Shown: piece by piece, positions 23,828 to 36,283 of the stretch
Layout of the letters: every line of letters begins with the position of its first letter
How positions within the stretch are numbered: position 1 is the stretch's first letter
NCBI GenBank assembly: GCA_001606155.1
Contig: LODT01000013.1
Location: 1,160,150 to 1,224,149 of the forward strand
DNA length: 64,000 nt
Reading direction: 5' to 3'
Source: Tieghemostelium lacteum
Lineage: Eukaryota; Evosea; Eumycetozoa; Dictyosteliales; Raperosteliaceae
The notes under the pieces: model-generated
What the model saw: only the letters and a program-made list of their open reading frames with translations
Told to the model about the DNA's origin: nothing
The model's database searches: none
Program-made: the position numbers and the translations under genes

Positions 23828-25633
23828 TTAAATAATTGAATCAATTAGCTTTTGTAGCTCATTGTTTTTTGTTGGTGATATATTTAGATATTGTAATGAT
23901 TTTCTATTGGCCAGCGCCAATTTGAATTTATCTAATTGATCTGTAATTAAAAATTCTTTTTTGGAATTGAAAGGGAAGGTAAATGATAAAGAAAGTAGTG
24001 ACTCATTGGTTATTATTATTTTTGAAATATATTCAAGTAACTCTGCTAAACTACAGTTGTGATATACTGTATAATATATGTACAATTGAGTTACTGTACG
24101 GTTTTTACAAATTGCATCAGAAAAGCCAACTAAATCAACAGAGTCTAATGGTATATTGATATGACTAATGGTTGAGGTGTTGAGTAGAAGTTGATGAAAA
24201 TCACCATTTGACCACACTGTTTCAAAGTATAACTCTTTAATAAATGTGTTATGTTGTAGGTCACTAAAGAATTCCTGAATTGGTAGATTATTTTGTGCGT
24301 TATAATGAGGAGTTATGATTAACTGTTTTAGTGATGGTAAATTTAAATTAATGATATTTTGAAGATATTGGTAATGTGATATACCTTCACATCGAATTGT
24401 TGCTGTACATAGTTGTGGAAGATGATCTCTTATACATTGAAAAGTGGACTCATCACTATTCCAAGTGATATGACTATTTACAATGGCAGATGGTCCTGAC
24501 CATAGATTATAAATTGCCTTTAGTATTGTATAGTTTTTGGTAAAACTTAGATACTGCATTGTCTGATTGGAAATACGTTCATATTGTGTAGTATCTGATT
24601 CCGAGTAGTCTACATCTACTTCTGTTAGTGCTAGTCTAGTTAGAGTGTGATTCTCATTGAGTAGATGTATGAGAACTTTCATTGAGATACTATAGTATTC
24701 ATATGTTGAATAGTAATCTGAGGTACTAAATGTCACTGAAGTAAGGTTCCTATTATAAACCAATTCCTCTAAAACCTGGTTAAATATAAAACTGTCTTTA
24801 GTCTCTGAAGAGAATCTACAAAAGGCTTGAAATTCTCTAAGCGAAGCACAACCTCTAATGATAGATCTCAGACATGGTACAGAACATTTTACACGTAACA
24901 ATGACAAGGATGTGAGTGACCGCAATTGAAATAGAGATGATATTGATTCAACATAGGGATTACCATCAACACCAGTTACCTTAGCATTAATCTTTAATCT
25001 CTTTAATTCATTTAACTGATTTTGTACAAGAAACAATTGATTAATCTTCTCCAATTCACCATCAGCACCTGGATATTTATCTTCATCTTCAAGAGTAACT
25101 AATAAATCTGTAAGACTAGTCAATGGTGATGATTTTTGAAAGAACTCTTGAAGTAATTGAATATTGGTACAATGTATATCCAATTCTGATAGAGAATCTC
25201 TATCAATAAAATTATCAATTACCCTATCAATTCTCTCACTGTTATTTACATCAACCAATTTAATATCTGTAATATAATGTTTTGTGTCTTTAACTAGATA
25301 TTGTTTTGTATTTTTATCAACAGCATCTTGATGCCAACCCACAGGTGCTTTGATACCAACTCTATGAAGATATCTAACCATTTCAATATGTTCAACAGAG
25401 TAGAGATAAAACTTTTTTACATAGATTCTAGGTACTATATTATTCTTCCATTCTTTGCATACTAATAGTATTCTAGTTACAAATAGACATAATGCTTTTA
25501 GTCTATTGGAATTAAATGCTTGTCCAGTGACATGTGACAGCGTAATTTCATTTAAAATTTTTATAATTATATAATTTGGTAAAACTACTGGATATTTTTC
25601 ATGATAATCACTTAGAAAACTAATTGAAATCAT
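23828..25633 (-). CDS. F-box/LRR-like protein
   Basis: 601 aa without introns. The N-terminus is F-box-like (VLPNYIIIKILNEITL ... LLVCKEWKNNIVPRI): Leu-Pro, a Ile/Leu helix and the K-x-W near the end. The remainder is a series of degenerate leucine-rich repeats (LTSLSLLRVKC, LTRLALTEVDVD, LKQLIITPHY, LLSLSFTFPF, LQYLNISP). Such proteins are often substrate adaptors of SCF ubiquitin ligases and form large families in dictyostelids. A second member of the same style lies at 61093-62670 in this window. Confidence 0.65.
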   Translation of the reverse strand: MISISFLSDYHEKYPVVLPNYIIIKILNEITLSHVTGQAFNSNRLKALCLFVTRILLVCKEWKNNIVPRIYVKKFYLYSVEHIEMVRYLHRVGIKAPVGWHQDAVDKNTKQYLVKDTKHYITDIKLVDVNNSERIDRVIDNFIDRDSLSELDIHCTNIQLLQEFFQKSSPLTSLTDLLVTLEDEDKYPGADGELEKINQLFLVQNQLNELKRLKINAKVTGVDGNPYVESISSLFQLRSLTSLSLLRVKCSVPCLRSIIRGCASLREFQAFCRFSSETKDSFIFNQVLEELVYNRNLTSVTFSTSDYYSTYEYYSISMKVLIHLLNENHTLTRLALTEVDVDYSESDTTQYERISNQTMQYLSFTKNYTILKAIYNLWSGPSAIVNSHITWNSDESTFQCIRDHLPQLCTATIRCEGISHYQYLQNIINLNLPSLKQLIITPHYNAQNNLPIQEFFSDLQHNTFIKELYFETVWSNGDFHQLLLNTSTISHINIPLDSVDLVGFSDAICKNRTVTQLYIYYTVYHNCSLAELLEYISKIIITNESLLSLSFTFPFNSKKEFLITDQLDKFKLALANRKSLQYLNISPTKNNELQKLIDSII

Positions 25634-25962
25634 ATCATATTTATCTAAATGACTTTAAATAATTTTACTAATTTAGTTTATTGTTTAAAACATAAAAAAA
25701 AAAAACAAAACAACTACTTAACTATTACTAATCATAACGTAATAAGTGAAAAGTTTTTGATATTTTTTTTTTTATGTTTTAGAATAAAAGATTTTTCATT
25801 GTCCCATTCTGAAAATATCTTGATTTCAAAATTATTATTCTATTCTAGAAGCAAATGAAATTATAATTTGATTTTTTATTACCAGGATAAAAAATAGATA
25901 AATTATAATTAATTGTAGGAGATTATGACCATTATTTATTTCGATATAGGGTTTATAAAATT
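25634..25962. other. Intergenic with a long perfect inverted repeat
   Basis: 329 nt between two minus-strand genes. It contains a perfect 19-bp inverted repeat: TAAAACAT plus 11 A (25686-25704) and 11 T plus ATGTTTTA (25763-25781), with a 58-nt spacer. It could form a hairpin in RNA or DNA. Confidence 0.5.
25686..25781. repeat. 19-bp inverted repeat, hairpin candidate
   Basis: Arms 25686-25704 and 25763-25781 are exactly complementary; the stem is AT-rich with a 58-nt loop. It lies upstream of the F-box/LRR-like gene and upstream, in minus-strand terms, of the cyclase gene's 3' end. Function unknown. Confidence 0.55.
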
Positions 25963-26063
25963 TTAAGTTCCCCAAAATTTAATACCAAGTTTTTTAAATA
26001 TATGTTTACTATTATCTTTTTCTTTGTCTTTATCTTTTGTTGGACTAAGACTATTATTGGTAA

Positions 26064-26116
<53 letters not shown>

Positions 26117-28237
26117 GATGGTAGAGATACAATTGGTAAAGAAGTTAAAGATGTTGAAAGATTACTATTTATACTTAATGAACTACTATTTTCATTTGAA
26201 GATGATAATGAATCTTGAGAAATTGAACGTTCATAATGATTACCTTGAGTTGAAACTAAAATCAATTGTTTATCACTATCTTGGAAATTACCATAGTTGT
26301 TCATGTAGTAAATACAAATTGCCTCTTCAGTTGGCATATTTAATTTAACAGCTTTCTCTTTTGATGCTATTAAATGTTGTTCATAATCATCTTTACCATT
26401 GAGGGCCAACATGAGTCCTTTCAATAGAAGGTATCTAGGTTGACCAATTGGGAAATTTGATGAATATTTCTCCAAGAGAGCAACACAATCTGAAATTTCA
26501 TTCATAATCTTACTGGTCTTTTGTTGGAGATTAGGTTGAAGTTTAATTAATACTAATGGTAGTGAACTATAGGATTCATAGGTAATGAAATTAATACTAT
26601 CACATTTTGATAGTATAGAATAAACTTTTTTACAGTGATCATGTGATTGTGCCCATTGAGATTCTTGTAGACATACCAAAGCTTTAAGAGTATGATAATT
26701 AGCCAATGATTCATTTGTCATTTCTTTTAGTGTAAGCTGTTCAATTACCAATTCCAATTCATGTAGAAGTGTCTTTGATTTATCATAGTCACCATGATGA
26801 AATGTAGTAGAGGTTTGAGTTAAAAGTGCACTCAATTGAATATGTAAATCACCTCTGTCTCTAGCTGAATTTAATGTCTTTTGTACTAATGTAAATGACT
26901 CTTTTAATTTACCCATCAGTAAGAGAGAAACACTTAAGTAGATTCCATTTTCTTCCATTAATTTCTTGTCACCAACTTTTGTAGCAGCTTCAGTTGACTT
27001 TTGATAACCTTCTTCTGCTTCCTCCCATTTACCAAGACCAGACATATAAGTACCCCATGCTTGATGTGAATTACCATAGACATAGAAATTAGTTTCATTT
27101 GAACGAGTGAGAATCTCAGAATAGTATTTTAGAGTTGCAGGATGGTTTCCATTAGTACCTAGTACACGTATACCTATACTATATGCCTCACTTTGTAGTG
27201 ACCAATTATCTTGACAAATCTGTAGAGACAAGAATGAACACCAATTTGCCAATGCTCTAGAACAATCATGAAATGATATCTTTGACAACAGTATAATACA
27301 TAGAATAGCTTCTCTCTTTTCCATTGGATCCAAGGTAGATGTAAAGAATTTAGTTAAACTATCTTGTCTAGTTGATTTAGTTAGACGTGTTGCCATTAGT
27401 TTAGGTTTACTAGCACTACTAGATCCAAATGAACTCTGACTGTTAATAGGTGGCATTTCAACACCTAAATATTTTAATGCCAATAATAGTTGTTGTTGTG
27501 ATGATTGTAATAGACCAATATTAAATAATGCCAATCCAAGTTTTCTAGTTAATGATATAACTTCAATTGGTGTTTTAATTGGTGAATTTATAGAAATTGC
27601 TGATGAATTACTATTTCCACCGTTACTAGAAGAACCACTATTACCTGAACCAGAGTTATTTGATAGATTACCACTGATTGATGATATACTAGCTGATGAA
27701 TTTAATGGTACTGGACCACTACTTACACCAGATCCACTTCCACCAGTGCTACTAGAAAGTGATGGAACAGAAGATGAAGAGCTAGATAAACTACTAGTAG
27801 ACTGATTTAAAATAGTAATTGAACTTGATCTTCTATGTAATTTCTTTGCTAGTGATTTTGAATCTTCATCATCCTCTTTTTTGGCCAATTGTTGATTAGA
27901 ATCACGTTCTTGCATACATTTCAAAGCCAATTGAAAGAATTTAATTGCCTCCTTGTTATTATTCTCAGTGAGTGCAATAGCACCAGCTTTAGTAGCATGT
28001 TCAATTGTTTTTACTAGATTCTGTGCCAAATTATAATGATGAACCAGTGTAATATATAATGAGTTTTGTGGTTGATAAGTCGATTCCAATACCTGAGCAA
28101 TCTTATCATGAAGTTCTCTTCTATGACTAAACAACATTAGATCATAAATAACCTCTTGTGTAATTCTATGATGATAAGAATAATAGGTATATTTATATTC
28201 TATATCAATTGGATTTGGTTCTGTTGAAGTTGATACC

Positions 28238-28268
<31 letters not shown>

Positions 28269-31200
28269 GATCTTGATCTTGAGTGATCTGCTCTTTAAAT
28301 TCTTTTGGTTGTCGTAATTGTACTTTAGATTTCAAGAAATCCAAAGAAACCAAAATTTTAATATCCTTTGACAATTCATCAATAGTAATGGTATCAGGTG
28401 GTAATAATTTAAATAGATAATTTAAATTAAATGGCATACCAATGACTGAACAAACTTTTAATTCCAGTTGTTGAATTGGTGACAATCTATCAACACGACT
28501 GGTAATCAGTGATGTAATAGTACGTGATTGTCTAATTAGTTCAATGGCATCCTTGAAATTTGTAATACCACTACGATCATTTATCAAATTATTAGATTTT
28601 AGACTATTAATCATTTCTTCAATTACAAAATGATTACCCTGAGATCTATTGAATATCTCTTCAATAATTTCATCACCAATAATTCTTTCACCAGTAGACT
28701 TTACTTGTTCATCATTATTATTACTAGTTTCATCTAAAATTTGTTCAATAAATAGATGAGTTTCTTCCTTATTATGTAATGGTTCTAATTTAATTTTTGA
28801 AATTAATTCTAAATCTTCTTTATCTTTAGTTGTTGTATTACTAATATTATTATTATTATTATTATTTGGATTTTGAATACTATTAATAATAATTTGAGGT
28901 ATATCATTATTATTATTATTTAGATTAGTTAATTGTAATGGTAAATGACCATCTTTAGTTGGTCTTTGTGATATTATAATTAAAAGGTCAGATAATTGTT
29001 TAAATATACTTTGAAGAAGTGTCCAAGAGGCAGTATCCATAAATTGAGCATCATCAATTACAATTATGGAATTTGGTGGAATTGCTTTTTGAATGATTCT
29101 CAACATTAGCATTTGTAGTGTCTCTGCTCTTTGTGGTGCTGAATATCTTCTGACATTTTGTGGTACTTCCAATTTAAGATCCAAAATTGGATTCAATAGA
29201 GTGATGTGTGGTCCAAGATCTTGGAATGACTGATAAGCACGTGTAGACTCATCCTTTAACCATGTTGATAGAATCTCCTTCCAAATGTAGAATGAAACGG
29301 ATTCATTCATTTGAATACCAGTACCTTTAAAATAGTGAAGATCAACACAGAAACTGTATTTAATCTCTGATAGGAATCTACTTTTACCAAGACCAGCTTC
29401 AGATTCTAGTACAACTATTCTAGGTCTACTCTGTGATGACATTCTTAGATAGTCAATAAGATTTGCCATTTGTCTAACTTGTTGATGTCTACCAATCATT
29501 CCCTTATTTTCTATTTTGTTTCTTGGTGTTTCAGTTTGAGTTGCAAGTTTTTTCATTGGTTTATAAACTGCAATCATGGATTGTTTACCTTTAACTTTAA
29601 TAGGATCTGATAACTTTACAAATTGAACACGTTTAGCTGTTTTGGAAGTTTCTTCATCACATAATACACCACCTCTGGAGTGAGACATTAAACGAGCAGA
29701 GAGATTAACAATATCACCAACTACAGCATATTCTCTACGTTCATCAGAACCCACATCACCACAGAAGCATTTACCAGTTGTGACACCAATAGTTGAAATA
29801 ACTTTAAGTTTAAAGAGCTCAACTACAATTTCCATACTAGCCTCTACAGCTCTACTGGCATCATCTTCATGACTATATGGTGGTACTCCCCATGCAGCAA
29901 TAAGTACACAACCTTTATCATCAACCATAAATTGTCTTACAGTACCTTCATTACGATAGACAATAGTTTGTGATTGTAAAACAATCTCCTGAAGTAATGG
30001 TAACTGATGTTCTGGATCATCTAATAGAATATTTACAAATATAACAGTTATATATCTAAGTTCAGCTCTATAATCACTCTTGAATTGGTTATGTACTGCA
30101 TTAGGTACAAATCTCTTTAGATTCTCTTCCATATCCATCAATAATGGTAACTCTTGTAGAAACTTGTATCTATTCATCATATTGGCAAATGAATCAAGAT
30201 CAGATTCATCAGCACTCTGTAACTGTTTATACAACTCCTTATCAAAAGGTACAGTTATACTCTCCAATTTATAATTGGATTTTGCTTTCTTTTGAGAGAA
30301 ACTAGCATAAGGTTTTAAACGTTCATGAGTATCAGGACTGACATAAATCTCACCAGATTCAGCTTCCTTTTCACAGAGAGTAGCTTGATTAACAGCTTGA
30401 CCAGCAATGAGAAACTCAATCTTTTGATTACAACCACCTACATACATTCCAGAGATTTTACCACATCCTATACCGATATGAAGTGTTAAAAATCCACCTG
30501 GTACTGGGAAATTATGTAATTTCTTTTGTAATGCAACTGCACATTCACATGCAATTCTAATACGATTTGTAATATCACCATTAGACGATGTTGGCCAATG
30601 TGTTAAAACAGCATCACCTGCAAATTTTACTATATCACCACCAAATGATTTTACAATTTTAATGAGAATACTAAAATAGCTATTGAGGTTCTTGGTCAGT
30701 AATTCAACACCTTCTTTACCATGGTTACCAAGTCTTTCTGTAAGTGCTGTAAAACCACTGATATCAGCAAAGATTACACAACTGTTATAGCTATCCTGAT
30801 GTGGTGTCTTAATAGGTTCTGCTGATGCTAAAAGACCACGAATTACCAAATTGGAAACATAACTACCCAAACTTGTAATTATATGTTTTTGTTTATCATC
30901 TAGTGGTAATTGATCTTGTCTATTCTGATGAGTTGATCCCTCTAACCAAAACTGATTAAATGAATTACGATGTTGTGTATCATCTTGTTGTTTAATGTGC
31001 TTTAAATGTTTAGATAATGTTAACCAACCTTTATGTGGTTTTACTTGATTACTAGTGCTACTACTACTATTAATAGTTGGATGTTTAATCTTTTGTTTTT
31101 TATCTAATATTATTTTACTGTCATCTAAATCTTCAATATCCAATAATTGTTTGGCTTTTGGTGAAATTACATTTTTCTTTGGTGATGTAACTTGTTGTTG

Positions 31201-33030
31201 TTGTTGTTGTTGTTTATCATCTGATTTAATACTAATAGTAGTTTGATTATTAGAAGATGAATCACTTAGTGGTGAAGCACATTGTGAGCTTTCATTATCA
31301 GATAAAGACTGTTGTTGTTGATTAAATGATAATGATGATGATGATTGTGGTGGCGGTGATGTTGATAACATTGGTGATTGTCCAGCAGATGATGAAATTT
31401 GTAATGGTGATGATGATAATAAATCCTCTGACATGAAATCTGGTAGTTTTGGTATAGGTGGTGATGGTGTTACTGTTTCTGCTTTAATCTTTGCTAAATT
31501 ATTATTATTATTTTCCTGTACTATTACAGTTTCAGGTATTGGTGGGGTTATTACGTAATCAATTATAATTATAGGTTTTGCTTCCATTATTGAAACTAAT
31601 TGATCATTATTAATATTACAATTATTATTATTTGATACATCAGGTTGAAGTGGTTGTACTTGTTTATTATTAGAATCTAATAATAGATTACTATTACTAT
31701 TACCACCTCTGTTATCGTTACTCAGTGGAATTGTAATTCCACTGGTTGAGAGTCTGTTGTTATTATTACTGTTTACATCTATTGAGTTTTTACGACTGGA
31801 ATTAGTATCTTCTAAATCCAATTTTATAATTTCTATATTTTCTTTATCAGTTTTTGATATTTTTAATGGTGAGGTCGATGAGGATATCGATAGTGATGAT
31901 GAAGATTTCACTTGATTTTTTGAAAATATTTGTTTTTTACTCTGTGTTGTTACATTATTTTTTAATGGTACATCTATGGTAATGTGATGATAGATAAGAT
32001 AAATAAGAAGTAAAAGAAAAAAAAAAAAAAAAAGAAAAGAAATTGATAATAATGTTATTATAACTGCTGTAATTCTATAGTTATACAAATAAAAATAAAA
32101 CAAACAAATATAGTTCCCTTCACTGTGAAAGTAGTAGAAATTTTTAAAATGTTGAAGATGTTCTTCTTTACATACCTTTAACTACATGTGTAAATGAAAA
32201 GTTATTAAACATAGTAATACAGTCTTCTACACTATTAATTAAATCCTAAATTTACAACGAAATAGTTTTTTGTTTTTAATGAGATTAGTTTCGATGATCT
32301 GTTTAAATTTTAAAAAAAAAAATCTCTTGTTTATAAAAAAGTCAAAAGACATGAGATGGTGTAAAGAGTGTTTTTATAAAAATAAAAATGTGAATATAGT
32401 ACTTACGATATTGGTTGTATGAAGTGATAGATTATTTAGTGATGAAATTAATCTTTGTTGATTGTCAATATTCAAAGACAGCGCAGAACATATTTCCAAA
32501 AGTTTTGTAAACAATATGGAAATGGTATAGTTTTTAGTCTGTTCTATATATAAAGTTCCTAATGGTATTTGTTTTGAAACTGGAGAAGTAGGAGGTGAAA
32601 TTATAGTATTATTATTATTATTATTTTGTGTTTGTTGTTTTTCCTGTTGTTTTTTTATATTAATTCTCTGTTGATTTTTTAAATGCCATAATAGATTAAT
32701 TAAAACTACATTAATTTGGAATATCACATCAAAAATCAATAGGGAGGAATTATTAAATTGATCATTTGTTGTGGAGGTGGTGTTTTTGTTATTTGAAGTA
32801 GTTGTTGTTGTGTTACTATTATTGGTAAGTGATATAATTTTTAAAGGAACTAAAGATGAAATTGAACCTTTTCTAACAGGAGAGGTTGAGGAGGTTGTTG
32901 TTGTTACGGTGGTTGTGGTACTATTTTTATTTGAATTTTCACTATTATTTGGCAAATTAGTGGGTGATTGAGGTGGTGATAATTTTGTAGGTGATGTGGG
33001 GGTAGATTTACTAGTTAAACTATTGTTAGA

Positions 33031-33086
<56 letters not shown>

Positions 33087-33681
33087 TACTATCAAATGTT
33101 GTTAGATGATATTGAATGAATGGGTATGGTGATGATAATGCCAAATGTGATTGTGAAAGTGTGAATTTGGGTATTTTCCATGTGGTTTTTGAAAAATAGA
33201 TAATCAATGATTTACATGATTGAAATATGTTCTTTCTTTGTTCATAGTATTCATTGTGATAGGGTATCAAATCGTTAGTTGATAATCCCTTATTTACAAT
33301 CTTATTGTAATTTTTTATACAACTGATAACCATTGAGATCTTATTGACTAAATCTTTAACTAACACTGAAATATTCTCTTCTTTAATCTCTGTGTTTTTT
33401 ATAATCCCAAATGAATCCTCTTCTATATTACCAGTGCCACCACTCTGTTTTGTTGGACTACTGTTATTACTAGTGTTATTACTCGTATCTAATTTTACAT
33501 TGGAAATTTCCGAACATCTCGATATCATTCTCCTGGAAAACATAACAATTTCTAATTCGCCAACAATATCAGAACTATTTACTAATTCATCGATTCTGTT
33601 AATGTCCAATACTGTATGTTTTCCAAAATCAATTGCTTTCTTTGCGTGATCATCTAAAAGCTGTATACTAGTGAGATCCAT
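25963..33681 (-). CDS. sgcA: Soluble double-domain nucleotide cyclase (sGC/ADCY10 type)
   Basis: Three exons (32407-33681, 32176-32245, 25963-31973; introns 161 and 202 nt, phases 0 and 1 matching) encode about 2451 aa. Order: an unassigned N-terminal region of about 425 aa with poly-Asn and Ser/Thr tracts; cyclase C1 with both metal aspartates (VIFADISGFT near 845, GDIVKFAGDA near 889); cyclase C2 (VDDKGCVLIAAWG near 1134, REYAVVGDIVNLSAR near 1194); a P-loop ATPase module (SEAGLGKSR near 1312, IIVIDDAQFMD near 1421); then a long TPR-like helical tail. This is the layout of mammalian soluble adenylyl cyclase and of Dictyostelium sGC (2843 aa), which makes most cGMP during chemotaxis. Whether this one prefers ATP or GTP is unclear. 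The symbol is by family; orthology not proven. Confidence 0.85.
26065..26115. repeat. (ATT)17 tract coding poly-Asn
   Basis: A 51-nt pure trinucleotide run, read as 17 Asn near the C-terminus of the cyclase on the minus strand. Confidence 0.9.
33031..33084. repeat. (ATT)18 tract coding poly-Asn
   Basis: A 54-nt run in exon 1 of the cyclase gene, read as Asn on the minus strand. Confidence 0.9.
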
Positions 33682-34291
33682 GGTTTTGGACCTATTTTAG
33701 ACTGATCTTTTATAATTGTAAATTTAAATAAAAAAAAGCAATCACTTTAAAAAAAATACTTGATATGGATGGGTAACAGATATATGAAGAATATTAGATT
33801 TTTAGAGTGATTAGATAATTTCTTTTTTTTTTTTTTTTTTTTTTTTTAATTTTTTATTTTTTATTTTTTTATTTTTTCAATCAAAACACCAACTGCAAAA
33901 TATCCAAAATTACAATTATCACTCTTTACTCTTTTATTTTTATAATTAAAAGTCTTTACACTTTGTAGTTTATAATTTAAATTTAAAAAAGTTTAAAAAA
34001 ATTTTACAAATAAGGAAATGTTTAATTTAAAAAAAAAGAAATTTTTTTTATATTATTATAAAAAAAAAAATGAAATTGATCTATTAAATTAAATAGTAAA
34101 AAGTAGATCTACTAGCACAAAATCGAGCTTGGGTTGTCTTTGGATTTATTGAATTTTTCATTTTCAAAATCTTAATTTTCCAGAGAGCTTGAATTATCTA
34201 TCCAAAAGATATTTTTAATAACCCAATTACAATTCACCCCACAACAATAACAACAACAGATAATTTTTAAAATAATATATAAATCTAAACA
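33682..34291. other. Divergent promoter region with homopolymers
   Basis: 610 nt between the cyclase gene (-) and the membrane/Gln-rich gene (+). It holds a 25-nt T run (33823-33847), several shorter A and T runs, and a CAACAACAACAA stretch near 34240 just before the plus-strand start. No ORF of note. Confidence 0.4.
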
Positions 34292-36133
34292 ATGGGTAAA
34301 AAAGATCCAACAACAGGAGTTTTAAGTGTCTTTGATTTTGTTCAATCTAGAAAATATTATGGTTTACAAATTCCAACTAAATCCATAACTGAGACAATTG
34401 CATCTTGGTGGACTTTTCAAAAATATCAAACAGATAGATTTGAACCATCTGGTTATTTACAAGGAAGGTAAGATTCAATTAATTTATTAAAATAATAATA
34501 ATAGTTATATATTAATAGTTAAGTTATATTTTTTAATAGAAAAACTGGATTACATTTAAATTTTATTCCAAAGTATAAGATTACAATTACCAGAGATGTA
34601 GATGGAGGTATTATTATTTCACTTGACTATTGGGCTAGAATTAGAAAAACTGGTATTGCAGCAGCATTTTTAACATATGGTATTACAGCTGCTGTTGGTG
34701 CTGGTACACTAAGTTATCATATATTGGAAGCAAAGAATTTCCTTCGTTCATTTTGGAGTTGGTTTGATGGTAGTTTCCAAGTTGTTAAAGTTGAAGTTTT
34801 GGTTAATGAAGAAAGAACTATGGATCAATCTGTAGATGCTAATGGAGTTAATAATACTACTACAAATAATTATTATAATAATTATCAAATGGCTGAAGAT
34901 GGTAGTAAGAAAATGCAAAAGAGTAAATCTGCTTCTTCAGTTGTTCAAGATCCTCATAGTGGCCAAGTTACAAAATCACAATCTATGCAACAGCAATCAG
35001 CAGCTACTTCTGGTAGTGGTGGTTATCAATCTAATTTCTATCAACAAACTTCTCATACAACATCTGGTACTAGTGGTGCTCCACCAGTTGTTTATCCACC
35101 TGGTTATTACCAACAACAACAACAACAACAACAGCTACAACAACAACAACACCAACAATGGACACAACAACAGCAACAAATGCAAGCTGAACAACAAAGA
35201 AAACAAGCTGAGCAACAGAGAAAACAAGCTGAACAACAAAAGCAATATTTATTGGAGCAACAAAGATATGCTGAGCAACAGAAACAACAACAAATGTATG
35301 CTGAGCAACAAAGACAAAAACAAATGGCTGAACAACAAAGACAACAACAACAAATGTATGCTGAACAACAAAGACAACAACAACAAATGTTTGCTGAAGA
35401 ACAGAGACAAAGACAGTTATATGAAGAACAACAAAGACAACAAAAGTTATATGAACAACAACAAAGACAACAACAATTATATCAACAACAACAATCCGGA
35501 TATAATAATTTTTATGCTGGTAATTCAGCTTCTAATATGTCAGCAACATCAATGGGAAGTAGTGGTGGATCAACATCAGCACAAGATCAACAATTTATAT
35601 CATCATTGTTTACACAAGGATCAAGTAGTGCCAACAATAGTAATGCCAGTAGTAATGCTAGTTCACTTCCACCACCAGTACCATTACGACCTTCAACTGC
35701 AAAACTTGAAACACCATTCTCTAGTGGTGTACCATCTGGTGGTATCTCAAGTGCCAATGGTAGTAATAGTGAATCAATGCCAAAATCTACTAGTACGGTT
35801 TTACCTCCACCTCCACCACCATTGGTCTCTAAACCTCATGTTGAAACTACAGCTGCATCTGCTAGTAATGGTAGTGGACCAACTACTGAAACACCATTAC
35901 CTAATCCAATTGCATTTGATGGTAAATCAACAGCACCAACTGGTGTTGGTAAACCAGATTCCACTTATCCAACTGGCTCCTATTTGAAAGATGAAAAACC
36001 AAAAACTAATCCTTCAAATGATGCTATGAAACATGGTGGTTTAGGTTTTGGATACACTTATGACCATCTTAAAGAAGAATTAAAAGCTAAAAGTGAAAAA
36101 TTAAATCGTAACATTGGTCATCCAACAAATTAA
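34292..36133 (+). CDS. Membrane protein with Gln-rich AEQQRKQ repeats and proline motifs
   Basis: Two exons (34292-34467 and 34540-36133, 72-nt intron, phase 2) give about 589 aa. The N-terminal 120 residues look folded (SVFDFVQSRKYYGLQIP, SWWTFQKYQTDRFEPSGY) and include one hydrophobic segment near residues 95-118 (GIAAAFLTYGITAAVGAGTL). The middle is a charged coiled-coil-like stretch of about ten imperfect repeats of the type AEQQRKQ/YAEQQRQQQQM. After it come Ser/Ala-rich sequence and proline motifs that could bind SH3 or EVH1 domains (LPPPVPLRPS, LPPPPPPLV). The C-terminus is a short conserved-looking segment (GGLGFGYTYDHLKEELK). No known family; probably a dictyostelid protein. Confidence 0.65.
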
Positions 36134-36283
36134 TTCCAAAATAATATTATTTAAATAAAAAATAGTAAAATTTTTAAAAAAAAACGAAAGAATAGACTTT
36201 TTTGAATGATTTTTACTCGTTTTTTTTTTTACATTAATTTGAAGTATCTTGAAAACAGATAAAGATATTCTAGTATTACAAAA

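Noticed and set aside
31974-32103. Hydrophobic N-terminal extension of the cyclase ORF rich in Phe and Leu
   Set aside because: It is the 3' end of an intron (T-rich tract ending CCATAG). An upstream exon joins in phase, so the hydrophobic leader is not protein.
32374-33681. A separate gene upstream of the cyclase
   Set aside because: GTAAGT after ATC at 32407, an acceptor at 32246 and matching phase through a 70-nt exon make it the first exon of the cyclase gene.
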